From assembly GCF_029853675.1 (NCBI RefSeq), contig NZ_CP122539.1:791001-855000 (forward strand): a DNA stretch of 64,000 nucleotides, in the 5' to 3' direction. The position numbers were made by a program, and so were the translations under genes. Origin of the DNA: Tenacibaculum tangerinum. GTDB lineage: Bacteria; Bacteroidota; Bacteroidia; Flavobacteriales; Flavobacteriaceae. Under the pieces are notes generated by a model. It saw only the letters and a list, made by a program, of their open reading frames with translations, did not search any database and was not told the origin of the DNA. Of this stretch, positions 53,148 to 61,343 are shown piece after piece (the first letter of the stretch is position 1; every line of letters begins with the position of its first letter).

Positions 53148-54233
53148 ATGATAAAATACTTAACCAAAATATTTTTCTTATTACTCATTTCAAATAGTTA
53201 CCAATCTTGCAATGGTCAGATCAAATCTGAACCTAAACAAAAAGAAACTAAAACCACCGAAATAGGCAAAGCTGTTTCAGAACTTGACAATCAAATTTGG
53301 GCAGTTTTTCAAGACAAAAAAGGAAATTTTTGGTTCGGCAGTAATGGAACTGGCATTTATTTCTATGATGGAAAAGAGCTAAAGCAATTCACCCAAAATG
53401 ACGGACTAATTAGTAACCAAATTCGTGGAATACAAGAAGACATAAAAGGCAACGTCTACATCGAGACACCAGATGGAGTAAATAAATTTGATGGAATAGA
53501 GTTTACCACACTAGAAGTCATAAAATCAACCACCAATCGATGGAAATTAGAACCAAATGATTTATGGTTCAACTGTAATGGTAATGCAAATAATGTTTAC
53601 AGATATGACGGACAAAATTTATATGAGCTTAACTTGCCAACACAAGATATAGAAAACACTTTAGGAATCAGGAAAAGTGAAAACCCATACACGGTATTTG
53701 GAATTAATAAGGACAAAAACGGAAATATTTGGTTTGGAACTGTTTTGGCAGGAGCATTTCGTTTTGACGGCAAGTCATTTTTATGGATTGGAGAAAAAGA
53801 ATTATCAAGACTTCCGGATGGACGAGAACCTGGAGTTCGCTCAATTTTAGAAGATAGTGATGGAAATATTTGGTTGAGTAATTTTAAGAGCAAATATAGT
53901 ATTACGCCAAATTCAACCAAGGAATATGAGAGAATAAAGGCCGTTGACCTATCCGAAGAAATCGTAAGAGATAAAATACTGTACTTCAATTCTGGAATTG
54001 CGGATAATGAAGGAAATTTATGGATGACAACTTATGGTGGTGGCGTTTGGAAATATGATGGACAAGACCTCTTGAACTTTGAAATAAATAATGGAGAAGA
54101 AGATCTTTTATTGATTTGTATCTATCAAGATACTAACGGAACACTTTGGCTCGGGACAAACAATGACGGAGTTTACAAACAAACAGGAAAAGGATTTGAA
54201 AAATTTGAACCAAAACATAGAAGCAGCCGCTAA
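53148..54233 (+). CDS. Lipoprotein with two-component-regulator propeller repeats
   Basis: 361 residues. A signal sequence with lipobox-like SYQSCNGQ is followed by repeated reg_prop strands: IWAVFQDKKGNFWFGSNGTG, IRGIQEDIKGNVYIETPDGV, IWFGTVLAGAFRFDGKSF, NLWMTTYGGGVWKYDG and TLWLGTNNDGVYKQTG. Such blades usually form the sensor propeller of hybrid histidine kinases. Here there is no kinase or DNA-binding domain, only the propeller. The stop codon lies inside the left arm of the next palindrome (GCTAAC). Single-gene cargo unit. Confidence 0.82.
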   Translation: MIKYLTKIFFLLLISNSYQSCNGQIKSEPKQKETKTTEIGKAVSELDNQIWAVFQDKKGNFWFGSNGTGIYFYDGKELKQFTQNDGLISNQIRGIQEDIKGNVYIETPDGVNKFDGIEFTTLEVIKSTTNRWKLEPNDLWFNCNGNANNVYRYDGQNLYELNLPTQDIENTLGIRKSENPYTVFGINKDKNGNIWFGTVLAGAFRFDGKSFLWIGEKELSRLPDGREPGVRSILEDSDGNIWLSNFKSKYSITPNSTKEYERIKAVDLSEEIVRDKILYFNSGIADNEGNLWMTTYGGGVWKYDGQDLLNFEINNGEEDLLLICIYQDTNGTLWLGTNNDGVYKQTGKGFEKFEPKHRSSR

Positions 54234-54361
54234 CACGGTGTATAAGTAATGGCGGTTTAAGTGATAAAAACGAAAGTATAAACATAAAACAAAGGTCAGT
54301 AGACAACCGAAAGGTTTGTGAGTAAAAATCCACTACTACTCATACACTAACCATTAGCAGC
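54226..54361. repeat. Cassette-boundary palindrome B
   Basis: The left arm at 54226-54255 (GCCGCTAACACGGTGTATAA, then GTAATGGCGG) pairs imperfectly with the right arm at 54330-54361 (CCACTACTACTCATACACTA, then ACCATTAGCAGC). The left arm contains the stop codon of the preceding gene. The right arm resembles that of palindrome A (ACTAACC-TTAGC-GCAA). This is the best-preserved complete boundary in the window. Confidence 0.75.
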
Positions 54362-54377
54362 AATTAAAAGAAAAACC

Positions 54378-55064
54378 GTGAGAAATAGAATATTACTGAT
54401 AATTATAATGGTTTTGACTTTCAATTCTTGCGGAATTTTTAAGACTCATCATAAGGATAAACTGATTGATTTTGAGAATAATCAAATTCTTCAAAAGACT
54501 TTAAAATTGAATGGTTATTACTTTGCGGAATTAGAGCGTGAAGCTCAAAGTTTTGACAAAATTCAAGGAGAAAAAATTAAATATCTTTCTGCATTTTTTA
54601 TTTATGAAGATGGCTTTGTTGTGAATATTCGTGGAATTGACGGAATTACAAATTACACTTGTTCGCAAGGAAAAACTTTTGAAAACTCTTATGAAAGTGC
54701 ACACAAAGCAATTGAATTGATGCTTGAATCTCAAAATTCAGAAGAAAAACGAACTAAACGGATTTGCGGGTTTAAACCAAACGACATTGGGAATAAAGGT
54801 TTAGCTAAAATCAATAATGATAGAATCAAAATTCAGTTTTACAGTATTGAAATGCAAAAACCTGGAAAAGATTCATTTAATTCAGCTTATTTGTATGAAA
54901 TGAACGGAATTATTAAATCTGATTTAAGTTTTGTTATTAAAAGTGAAACCGAATATAGAACTAACGAAACAACAACTGAAAACACAGTGTTTCAATTTAG
55001 ACAAACTGAACAGAAACCAAATATTGAGAATTATTTTAAGAAGAATATAAACCGATTTAAATAA
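54378..55064 (+). CDS. Lipoprotein cargo gene, function unknown
   Basis: 228 residues with GTG start and lipobox (IIIMVLTFNSCGIFK). The mature part has no recognised domain. Motifs such as INGTDGITNYTC-like repeats are not conserved enough to name. Its stop is followed at once by CTTACAACAATTG and the second IS1182-like remnant, so the left arm of its downstream boundary is broken there. Confidence 0.7.
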   Translation: MRNRILLIIIMVLTFNSCGIFKTHHKDKLIDFENNQILQKTLKLNGYYFAELEREAQSFDKIQGEKIKYLSAFFIYEDGFVVNIRGIDGITNYTCSQGKTFENSYESAHKAIELMLESQNSEEKRTKRICGFKPNDIGNKGLAKINNDRIKIQFYSIEMQKPGKDSFNSAYLYEMNGIIKSDLSFVIKSETEYRTNETTTENTVFQFRQTEQKPNIENYFKKNINRFK

Positions 55065-55083
55065 CTGCTTACAACAATTGTAG

Positions 55084-55758
55084 CTGATGCACAACCCCCA
55101 AATTTCAAAAAACGGATTTCCTTTTAAAGCTATGTAAGGGTTGTATTTAGAACGAAGCCAAAATTTAAGCACCTGATTTTCTTCTTTTAGAAAGCTTAAA
55201 ACGAAATTTATTAAGTGATATCGTACGTTTTTTAACCAAAACACAAAAGCAACCGCTTTGGCCTTAGTTTTAGTAGGTTTACCCAAGAATTTTAATAGTT
55301 TTTTAATGTTGTATGCAGCCCCCGCCATGAGCATGCAATTATTCGCCCCATCAATACCCCTAACATTGACTTTGCACAAGCCCATATACTGCGTGAGAGT
55401 TCCAAAAACAGGCTCCACCCGGCTCTGCCGTATCCCCTTGGAACGTTTGCCTAAAAGAGTTTCGAGCCGCTGTTTAGTCCGTTCGTACTGATCCCTGTAA
55501 TAGGTTACCGAAAACTTCTTTTCTTTGGCTGTTTTACCTAGACAGCCACTTGCCATTGGGCAGCCTTTACACTGTAGGGAACTGGTACGGTATTCCTTCT
55601 TTTTGGTTTTGGTTCTGTAGTCTAAGAATACTTTTTTAAAGGGCACAACCTCGCCTTGAGGACAAATGTAATGGTCTTTCTCGCGGTTGTACACAAAACC
55701 CTCAGCCCCCCCTTTGTAAGTACCGTGTGGTGGAATGTAAGCTTCGATACCCTGTGCT
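55084..55758 (-). mobile_element. Truncated IS1182-like element (remnant 2)
   Basis: Starts with the same terminal repeat CTGATGCACAACCCCC. It encodes about 220 residues of transposase C-terminal half on the minus strand (from GIEAYIPPHGTYKGGAEGFV through the cysteine-rich CKGCPMASGCLG zinc-like motif to VEPVFGTLTQYMG and KFWLRSKYNPYIALKGNPFF). The N-terminal half and the other end are missing. The coding frame runs through the terminal repeat into the flank, so host DNA supplies the stop. About 95 percent like remnant 1 where they overlap. Confidence 0.8.
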
Positions 55759-55770
55759 TACAGAAAGGCG

Positions 55771-55890
55771 TAATTCTCTCAACTTTACTTTCTTATTTAT
55801 ATTTTTTACATTTGAAAGTATAAAATTGCTGAAATCTTCCACTTATCCTACCGAAAAAGAAGTATATCATTAATTTTATGCTGTTTATAA
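55771..55890. repeat. Boundary repeat family 2, copy D
   Basis: TAATTCTCTCAACTTTACTT at the left, TTTGAAAGTATAAAATTGCT in the middle and GTTTATAAACTAGTTGTGAG at the right. It matches copy E (57151-57290) closely and copy G (58618-58730) more weakly. The right end carries the GTTGTnn site before the POT transporter. Confidence 0.65.
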
Positions 55891-55926
55891 ACTAGTTGTG
55901 AGTAATTTACCAATCCAAGAGACCCA

Positions 55927-57153
55927 ATGGAAAAAATTAAAAATCAGAAACACACAAAAGAAACGCTCCACTACTCTATTTCCATAATGTTGGAAAGAGC
56001 ATCATATTATGGTTTTCGTGCCCTTGTGGTTCTTTATATGGTTGGAGAAACACTGAAAATGGGAGATAAAGAAGCGTTAAGCATTTATGTCTGGCTTACA
56101 GCTTCATTAGTTTTTTCTCAAATCATAGGAGCACTTTTTGGAGATTTACTTATCGGAAATAAAAAATCAATAATAATTGGTGGAATTATTCAAGCAATCG
56201 GGGCTTTTAGTTTGTGTATTCCGTCCACAAAAGCACTTTATTTAGGCTTGTTTCTTGTCGTTTTAGGTAACGGGCTTTTCAAACCAAATATCATTTCAAA
56301 TTTCGGCAAGACATATTTGAATAAGACTGAATTGTTAGATTCAGCATTTATGATATTTTATCTCGCAATAAATTTAGGTTCTTTCCTCGGAATTTTACTA
56401 GTTGGATATTTAGGAGAAACATATGGCTATAATATAGGGTTTGTGATATCTGGAGTATTAATGTTAATCTCAACAATCCCTATTTTTCTTTCAGAGGAAA
56501 AAAGGCTGGATAAAATTGAGAAAAATGAGTTTCCAATAAATGAAAGAGTTTTAAACATCTTGATTGCATTTATTGTTGTTGGATTATTTTGGGGGTTTTA
56601 CGAAGTATCAAGCATTCGAACTTTCGATTTACAATTACAATTGAGTGAAATATCCACTTTAGATATCCCAAATCATTTATGGCAATCAATCAACTCTATT
56701 TTTTTTTTACCAATTAGTATAATTGTAATTATTTTATGGACTTACTTTTACAGTAGTCAATTCTTTAAATTAATGCTTGGGTTTATTTTTGGAGTAATTT
56801 CATTCGGAATAGTATTATTAATTCCAGAAGTACCTACTGAACAACATACAATACTCTATTTAATTTCATTACTTTTTCTTGCAATTTCAGAAATTCATAT
56901 TGCACCAATAATTCATTCGATTTTAACAAAGTATTCTAACCCTAAATATTTAGCAATTCTAATTAGCTTGGCATTTTTACCAACAAAGTTAATTTCTTTA
57001 GTTTTAGGTCTGTTCAACGATAAATTGTATGACAATCCGATATTAGGATTAAAAATTGGAATAGTTGGAATGACTATTATCGGAATTGGACTGATTGGGT
57101 ATATAATCATTAATAATAAAAATACTTACGATAATAATTTCTATGAAAAATAA
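55927..57153 (+). CDS. POT/PTR-family proton-dependent oligopeptide transporter
   Basis: Imports di- or tripeptides (some members other small molecules) with protons. The N-terminal signature MLERASYYGFRALVVLYM, the PTR2 motif GNGLFKPNIISNFGKTYL and FYLAINLGSFLGILL are all present, and 11-12 membrane segments can be drawn. At 408 residues it is shorter than the usual 450-550. The last segments may be reduced, but no frame break is seen. It is one of the few array cargo genes with a recognisable function. Confidence 0.85.
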   Translation: MEKIKNQKHTKETLHYSISIMLERASYYGFRALVVLYMVGETLKMGDKEALSIYVWLTASLVFSQIIGALFGDLLIGNKKSIIIGGIIQAIGAFSLCIPSTKALYLGLFLVVLGNGLFKPNIISNFGKTYLNKTELLDSAFMIFYLAINLGSFLGILLVGYLGETYGYNIGFVISGVLMLISTIPIFLSEEKRLDKIEKNEFPINERVLNILIAFIVVGLFWGFYEVSSIRTFDLQLQLSEISTLDIPNHLWQSINSIFFLPISIIVIILWTYFYSSQFFKLMLGFIFGVISFGIVLLIPEVPTEQHTILYLISLLFLAISEIHIAPIIHSILTKYSNPKYLAILISLAFLPTKLISLVLGLFNDKLYDNPILGLKIGIVGMTIIGIGLIGYIIINNKNTYDNNFYEK

Positions 57154-57290
57154 TTCTCAGCTTTATAAGCTTTACGTCTTATATTTATTCTTTATATTTG
57201 AAAGTATAAAATTGCTAAAACTTCCGTTTATCCTACTAGAAAACAAGTATACCAGTAATTTTATATTGTTTATAAGCTAGTTGTCTAACA
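57151..57290. repeat. Boundary repeat family 2, copy E
   Basis: Begins at the transporter stop codon (57151-57175 is identical over 25 bases to 58618-58642) and continues TTTGAAAGTATAAAATTGCT, like copy D. It ends GTTTATAAGCTAGTTGTCTA. The end segments CTCAGCTTTATAAGC and GTTTATAAGCTAG are partly complementary, giving a stem-like outer pairing. It fills the space to the next start. Confidence 0.7.
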
Positions 57291-57302
57291 TAAAAATTAA
57301 AG

Positions 57303-58085
57303 ATGGAAAAAAAATATAAAATAGATGGAACTTACCAAGTGAATGGTAATAAAGAAAAAGAATTTGCTATAGAATATGACAACCTACCTGAAAATGAAGA
57401 AAGAAATAACCAGCTGTTGGAATTGCTTAACTATCCTTGGCGACTTATAAAAGAAGGTGGAAAATTAGGTGTAAATGGGGTAAAACGTTTTTTTACCATA
57501 TTGTTTTTATTTGCTTTCTCAAATACGGTATTGTTCTTTTATGCAATCAGTCGATTACTCTCTACAGATTTTGAGTTTATAAAAATCTTATTTGTTTTAT
57601 TAGTGCTAGTTCTTGGATTAGGAATCACCATCTACTCTGCATATAGAACATATCAGTACGTAATTATTGATACTATGCGAGTGATTTATGAAAACTTATC
57701 GTCATTTTTTCATAAAATAAGCGAACTAATAATCGACAAGGCAGAGAATTTATTTCAAAATAAAGTTGACTTGACTGATAATCAATTAACCAAAGCATTA
57801 GATTTTGGTAAAATGGTAAACTCTAAATATCAAAAGACACCGAAATTTTTAAGAAAAGGAATTATTATGATCTTAAACAAAATACCATTCGTGGGAATGT
57901 TAATTGATTTAAAAGAAGATATTTCACAAGGTAATAAGGTTGAAGCAAGTACTAAACTTTATGATAAAATGGATGGGTTTATTTCGGGTACTATATTCGG
58001 AAATAATAATACGAAATGGGTTTGGTGGCTACTTCCTTTAAATATCATAATCATAATCGTTTTGATAAAATTAAAAATAGGATAA
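57303..58085 (+). CDS. Membrane protein cargo gene, function unknown
   Basis: 260 residues: a charged N-terminal domain (about 60 residues), two central membrane segments (TILFLFAFSNTVLFFYAI and ILFVLLVLVLGLGITIYSA), an amphipathic helical stretch of about 110 residues, and a final membrane segment (WWLLPLNIIIIIVLIKL). No family recognised. The two-plus-one membrane layout with a helical loop is unusual for a housekeeping protein. Confidence 0.7.
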   Translation: MEKKYKIDGTYQVNGNKEKEFAIEYDNLPENEERNNQLLELLNYPWRLIKEGGKLGVNGVKRFFTILFLFAFSNTVLFFYAISRLLSTDFEFIKILFVLLVLVLGLGITIYSAYRTYQYVIIDTMRVIYENLSSFFHKISELIIDKAENLFQNKVDLTDNQLTKALDFGKMVNSKYQKTPKFLRKGIIMILNKIPFVGMLIDLKEDISQGNKVEASTKLYDKMDGFISGTIFGNNNTKWVWWLLPLNIIIIIVLIKLKIG

Positions 58086-58088
58086 AAA

Positions 58089-58146
58089 TGCTACACAATA
58101 CTGCGGAAAAATGCAGAAAAGCGCATTTTACGCAAAATGTTGGCGA
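58089..58146. repeat. Short cassette-boundary palindrome F
   Basis: GCTACACAATACTGCGG directly after the stop, then AAAAATGC (58107-58114) pairing with GCATTTT (58123-58129), then AAAATGTTGGCG at the right (GTTGGCG, 58139-58145). It is a compact version, about 60 bp, of the same layout. Confidence 0.55.
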
Positions 58147-58153
58147 TATTTAA

Positions 58154-58585
58154 ATAATTCAAATTCCTTCAGAAATCGATACTGTAAAAATTAAGTATAA
58201 AGACATTGTGTTCTTTCTTGTTCGAAAAAAATTTGAGCCTGAAAAACATAAACTTGATAAAAGCAAATTGACCATTGACGGAGAAACTTTCTTTGGAACT
58301 GACGGCGACTTTCCTGAATATGAACTTTCAGAAGCTTACGTTAAACTAAATGGGCAAAAAATATCATTAGAAACATCAAAAATGTGTAATCCTTGGTTTG
58401 GAAAAAGAGACGTCTTTCATCATCAAATAATATTCAATGAAAATGACAATGGAATTTTAGTTTTCGGAACCTTCTCGGACGGAACTGGATCTTATGGAGC
58501 TGAATGGTTAGTAAAAAAGAATAAATCTGAAAGATTAGCATTAACAACTGACGAAAACTTTACATTCAAATATGATGAAGAATAA
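58154..58585 (+). pseudogene. 5'-truncated cargo gene of unknown function
   Basis: The frame is open from 58154, right after boundary F. It reads IIQIPSEIDTVKIKYKDIVF and continues through KKFEPEKHKLDKSKLTIDGE with good coding character for about 140 codons to the TAA. There is no ATG in the first part and only a GTG at 58208. The start looks like the middle of an exported protein whose signal peptide has been cut off at the boundary. It could still be translated from GTG as 125 residues. Domain unknown. Confidence 0.55.
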
Positions 58586-58617
58586 ATGATGTTGTAAAGA
58601 ATAGCTTCCTTAAAAAG

Positions 58618-58730
58618 TAATTCTCAGCTTTATAAGCTTTACATTCTTATGTTTAATTTTAATATTTTAACGTATAGAGTTGCTAAAGCCTGCCGCTTAT
58701 CCCATAAAAAAGGAGTATACCAGTAATTTA
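58618..58730. repeat. Boundary repeat family 2, copy G
   Basis: Shares its first 25 bases exactly with copy E (starts TAATTCTCAGC) and later GTATACCAGTAATTT, with the middle part diverged. The right end is shortened, lacking the GTTTATAA...GTTGT part. It lies between the truncated gene and the next cargo gene. Confidence 0.65.
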
Positions 58731-58738
58731 AAAAGCAA

Positions 58739-59431
58739 ATGAAGTACATAATAATAGGCGTAATCACAATTATTTTAGTTCTTTTCAATCAATTTAGAGG
58801 AAAAAAGAAAAATAATTTAATCCTTTTAAGCGGAAATAGTTTTGAAACTAAAGGCAATACTTCTGAGAAAGATAAATCAACTCTCAGTAATCTGAAGAAA
58901 ATAAATAGCGAAGATTACAGCAGATATATACTTACAAAAAGCACAACCAAAAGTTATATTCTCAAAGGAATTAAAGAATATGGAGAACTATCAGGGAATG
59001 AAGAATTTAAAATATACACGTTCGGAATTGCTGAATACGGAGATTGGAAAATTATAAAAATTGACCCATCGATTAGTTTTTATGTTTATCACAATCTTGT
59101 TTGTTGGTTAAGTGGCTATGAGGAAGATACAGCGATTCCCAAACTTTCAATTGGATTTTCTAAAAATAAAGCTGATTCACAAGAAGATTACTTGTGCTTT
59201 TTAGACCCTGAAAACGAATATGGAGACACGCTAATCGGAACTTTTAGAAGCGGAGAATCATTTTCAATCTACCTACCAGAAGCCTATGAAGAATATGGAA
59301 ATCTGACAATTAAAAAAGAAATTCAAGTTTCAATGAAAGAAAATGTGGACTATATTTCTGAACAAGGATTTAATATTTTGGACATTGAATCTTTAAAATA
59401 TTCTGAACACAAAATTAAAATGAACGAATAA
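58739..59431 (+). CDS. Membrane-anchored cargo gene, function unknown
   Basis: 230 residues with an N-terminal membrane segment (YIIIGVITIILVLFNQF) and a largely beta, acidic soluble part (GDWKIIKIDPSISFYVYHNL). No domain recognised. The start follows copy G closely. Confidence 0.7.
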   Translation: MKYIIIGVITIILVLFNQFRGKKKNNLILLSGNSFETKGNTSEKDKSTLSNLKKINSEDYSRYILTKSTTKSYILKGIKEYGELSGNEEFKIYTFGIAEYGDWKIIKIDPSISFYVYHNLVCWLSGYEEDTAIPKLSIGFSKNKADSQEDYLCFLDPENEYGDTLIGTFRSGESFSIYLPEAYEEYGNLTIKKEIQVSMKENVDYISEQGFNILDIESLKYSEHKIKMNE

Positions 59432-59451
59432 AAAACTATCGCCAATAATCG

Positions 59452-59708
59452 CTACAACTAATTGCTTGGTTTCTTCTTACTTAGAAAATCTTACAGATTT
59501 TCTTATATTTCAAGAATGTTTACTAAATTAATCATGTAACCATGCAACTAACCATACCCATATTTCAGTACTATACAGAAAAGCTTTACAAACCAAAAGA
59601 ATGCATTTTGAAACAATCTAAAAACGAAACCTTTTTACTCAAAAAATGACGTATTCACCTAAAATACTCAATCATATATGCTACTTTTGAGACAGACTGA
59701 CGTTGTAG
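59452..59708. repeat. Cassette boundary H with central hairpin
   Basis: Outer sites CTACAAC (59452-59458) and GTTGTAG (59702-59708) are perfectly complementary. Inside are the hairpin AGAAAATC/GATTTTCT (59483-59503) and TTTACTAAATTAAT (59519-59532), both shared with boundary I. The 300-base space also holds a 35-codon frame (59542-59649) and is longer than other boundaries, so an additional insertion is possible. Confidence 0.65.
59542..59649 (+). CDS. Very short ORF within boundary H
   Basis: 35 codons (starts MQLTIPIFQYYTEKLYKPKE) ending in TGA, no clear ribosome site. It may be the broken start of a lost cargo gene. Listed because the stretch is otherwise unexplained; coding status is doubtful. 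Confidence 0.2.
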   Translation: MQLTIPIFQYYTEKLYKPKECILKQSKNETFLLKK

Positions 59709-59731
59709 GCAAATAGAATCAATCAAATAAA

Positions 59732-60433
59732 ATGAATGATTATTTAATTCTTACTTTAATATTTATGGTTTATTTTTCACCAGTCTTTTATCATTTGTAT
59801 CTCGCTTTAAAAGAAAATAAAGACGGAAATAAAATTCCGCTAAAGAAGTTTAAAAAATTCTTGAAATACAGCCTTGCTATAATAGTTCCCATTCTTATCG
59901 GATTTGGAGTTTTGAGCCACACAAACTATCTGAACTATGAAAAACCGTTAACTTTTGACAAATATGACCAAATAACATTTGAAAACTTTAGAGGATTAGA
60001 GTTTTTTAAAAAATCACTTTACGGTAATGAAAGGTTTGCATATGTTGTTACATCAATTGAGAGTGAAATTGATGATAATTCTGTAAAAATTCGGTCTCTA
60101 TTCTATCCATCTCGCTCTTTTGTTTACAAAAAGAATACTAACAGCAAAGAACTATTAACACACGAGAAATATCACATCAAAATAACTGAACTGTTCGCTC
60201 GTAAAGCAAAAGAAAAAATATCAAAACTCAATAGATTTGACGAGAACAAGATTAAGGGAGTAATTAGACAAGCAAAAAAAGAAGAACGAAAATTTCAAAC
60301 GGAATACGACTACAACACTTTTCACAGTTATGTTTTAAGTGAACAAAAAAGATACGAGAAAGAAGTTGACAGTTTACTAAATTTGCTGACCGAATATAAA
60401 GAACCAAAAATTGAATTTAATGATAAAAATTAG
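59732..60433 (+). CDS. Membrane protein with HExxH (DUF922-like) metalloprotease motif
   Basis: 233 residues: two N-terminal membrane segments (LILTLIFMVYFSPVFYHLYL and LAIIVPILIGFGVLSH) and a soluble domain with H144-E-K-Y-H148 in LLTHEKYHIKITELFARKAK. This spacing and the following ITELFARK helix resemble DUF922-type putative zinc proteases. A long charged, probably coiled-coil helix follows. The gene overlaps the next lipoprotein gene by 14 bases, so the pair travels as one two-gene cargo. Protease activity is inferred from the motif only. Confidence 0.7.
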   Translation: MNDYLILTLIFMVYFSPVFYHLYLALKENKDGNKIPLKKFKKFLKYSLAIIVPILIGFGVLSHTNYLNYEKPLTFDKYDQITFENFRGLEFFKKSLYGNERFAYVVTSIESEIDDNSVKIRSLFYPSRSFVYKKNTNSKELLTHEKYHIKITELFARKAKEKISKLNRFDENKIKGVIRQAKKEERKFQTEYDYNTFHSYVLSEQKRYEKEVDSLLNLLTEYKEPKIEFNDKN

Positions 60434-61169
60434 AATTATACTTTTTGCTTTAATAAGCATAACACTTACAAATTGCAATACAGAAAAACACAAATTTCCA
60501 CTTGACAAACGCTATTGGGACTTAAACGACTATGATAAAGTAGTTTTGGAATTAAATTATGGTTACGAAGCAGACGAAAAACTTCCAACTTTTGACGACC
60601 CACAAACAAGAATTATTGTTGAAAAACTTACTGACCAACAGAATTTTAATATTGTTCTTGATGATAACGAATTAGGAATAAAGCACAGAAACGAAGTGGC
60701 AGAAAAATTCTTCAGCGAATGGAAAGATATGAATAACATCTATGATGCGCTTGATAGAAAAGACCAATATTTATACGATAAAGAAATGCTTGCTGTTTGG
60801 CATTTTGGTTTAGGGCTTCAACTCAAATATTTCAAATTAGGGAATGACCAAATAAAAGAAAATGCAGACGACCCAAATTCTTCAAGAGTTATAAATAACA
60901 TTAACTCAAACGTAAGTACTTTAATAGAAAACTATCTGATTTATCTGGACGAGATAAATAACGAAAAAGCATTCACAGAAAAGGGAAAAACAAAACTTGC
61001 AAACGGAATTGACAACTATTTTCCAGCCCTGATTGAACTTTATCCAGACGCAAATTACAACGGAATGAAAAACAAAGCGCAATTAATCCTAAAAAAAGCT
61101 GAGTCGAACAAAATTAAGTCATCGCTGAATAAATTAATTGAACTGATTGACTCGAAAAGCAAAAAATAA
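60420..61169 (+). CDS. Lipoprotein cargo gene coupled to the HExxH protein
   Basis: 249 residues with lipobox (ILFALISITLTNCNTEK, Cys19) and an alpha-helical mature domain (VNNINSNVSTLIENYL-like helices). No family recognised. The ATG at 60420 lies inside the end of the HExxH gene (a TTG at 60411 is in frame but less likely). Overlap implies stoichiometric expression. It could be a partner or substrate of the membrane protein. Confidence 0.7.
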   Translation: MIKIRIILFALISITLTNCNTEKHKFPLDKRYWDLNDYDKVVLELNYGYEADEKLPTFDDPQTRIIVEKLTDQQNFNIVLDDNELGIKHRNEVAEKFFSEWKDMNNIYDALDRKDQYLYDKEMLAVWHFGLGLQLKYFKLGNDQIKENADDPNSSRVINNINSNVSTLIENYLIYLDEINNEKAFTEKGKTKLANGIDNYFPALIELYPDANYNGMKNKAQLILKKAESNKIKSSLNKLIELIDSKSKK

Positions 61170-61199
61170 ACTGAAAATAATTGCCTGCAACAATGTTAG

Positions 61200-61318
61200 C
61201 TGATGCACAACCCCAAATTTTAAAAAAATAGAATTCATTTTAAAGCTATGTAAGGGCTTTATTTAGAACAAAACCAAAATTTTAACTCCTGATTTTACTT
61301 TTTTGAGGGCTCAAAACA
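61200..61318 (-). mobile_element. IS1182-like end fragment (remnant 3)
   Basis: CTGATGCACAACCCC is followed by about 105 bases similar to the last part of remnants 1 and 2 (AAAGCTATGTAAGGG, TTTATTTAGAACAAA). More diverged than the other two, so probably older. It again follows a cargo stop by about 30 bases, after GCCTGCAACAATGTTAG. Confidence 0.7.
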
Positions 61319-61343
61319 TATCAAATATGCCAGTATTTAGATA

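Noticed and set aside
55771..58730. Repeats D, E and G as a CRISPR array
   Set aside because: Copies are over 100 bases, diverged, and separated by whole genes.
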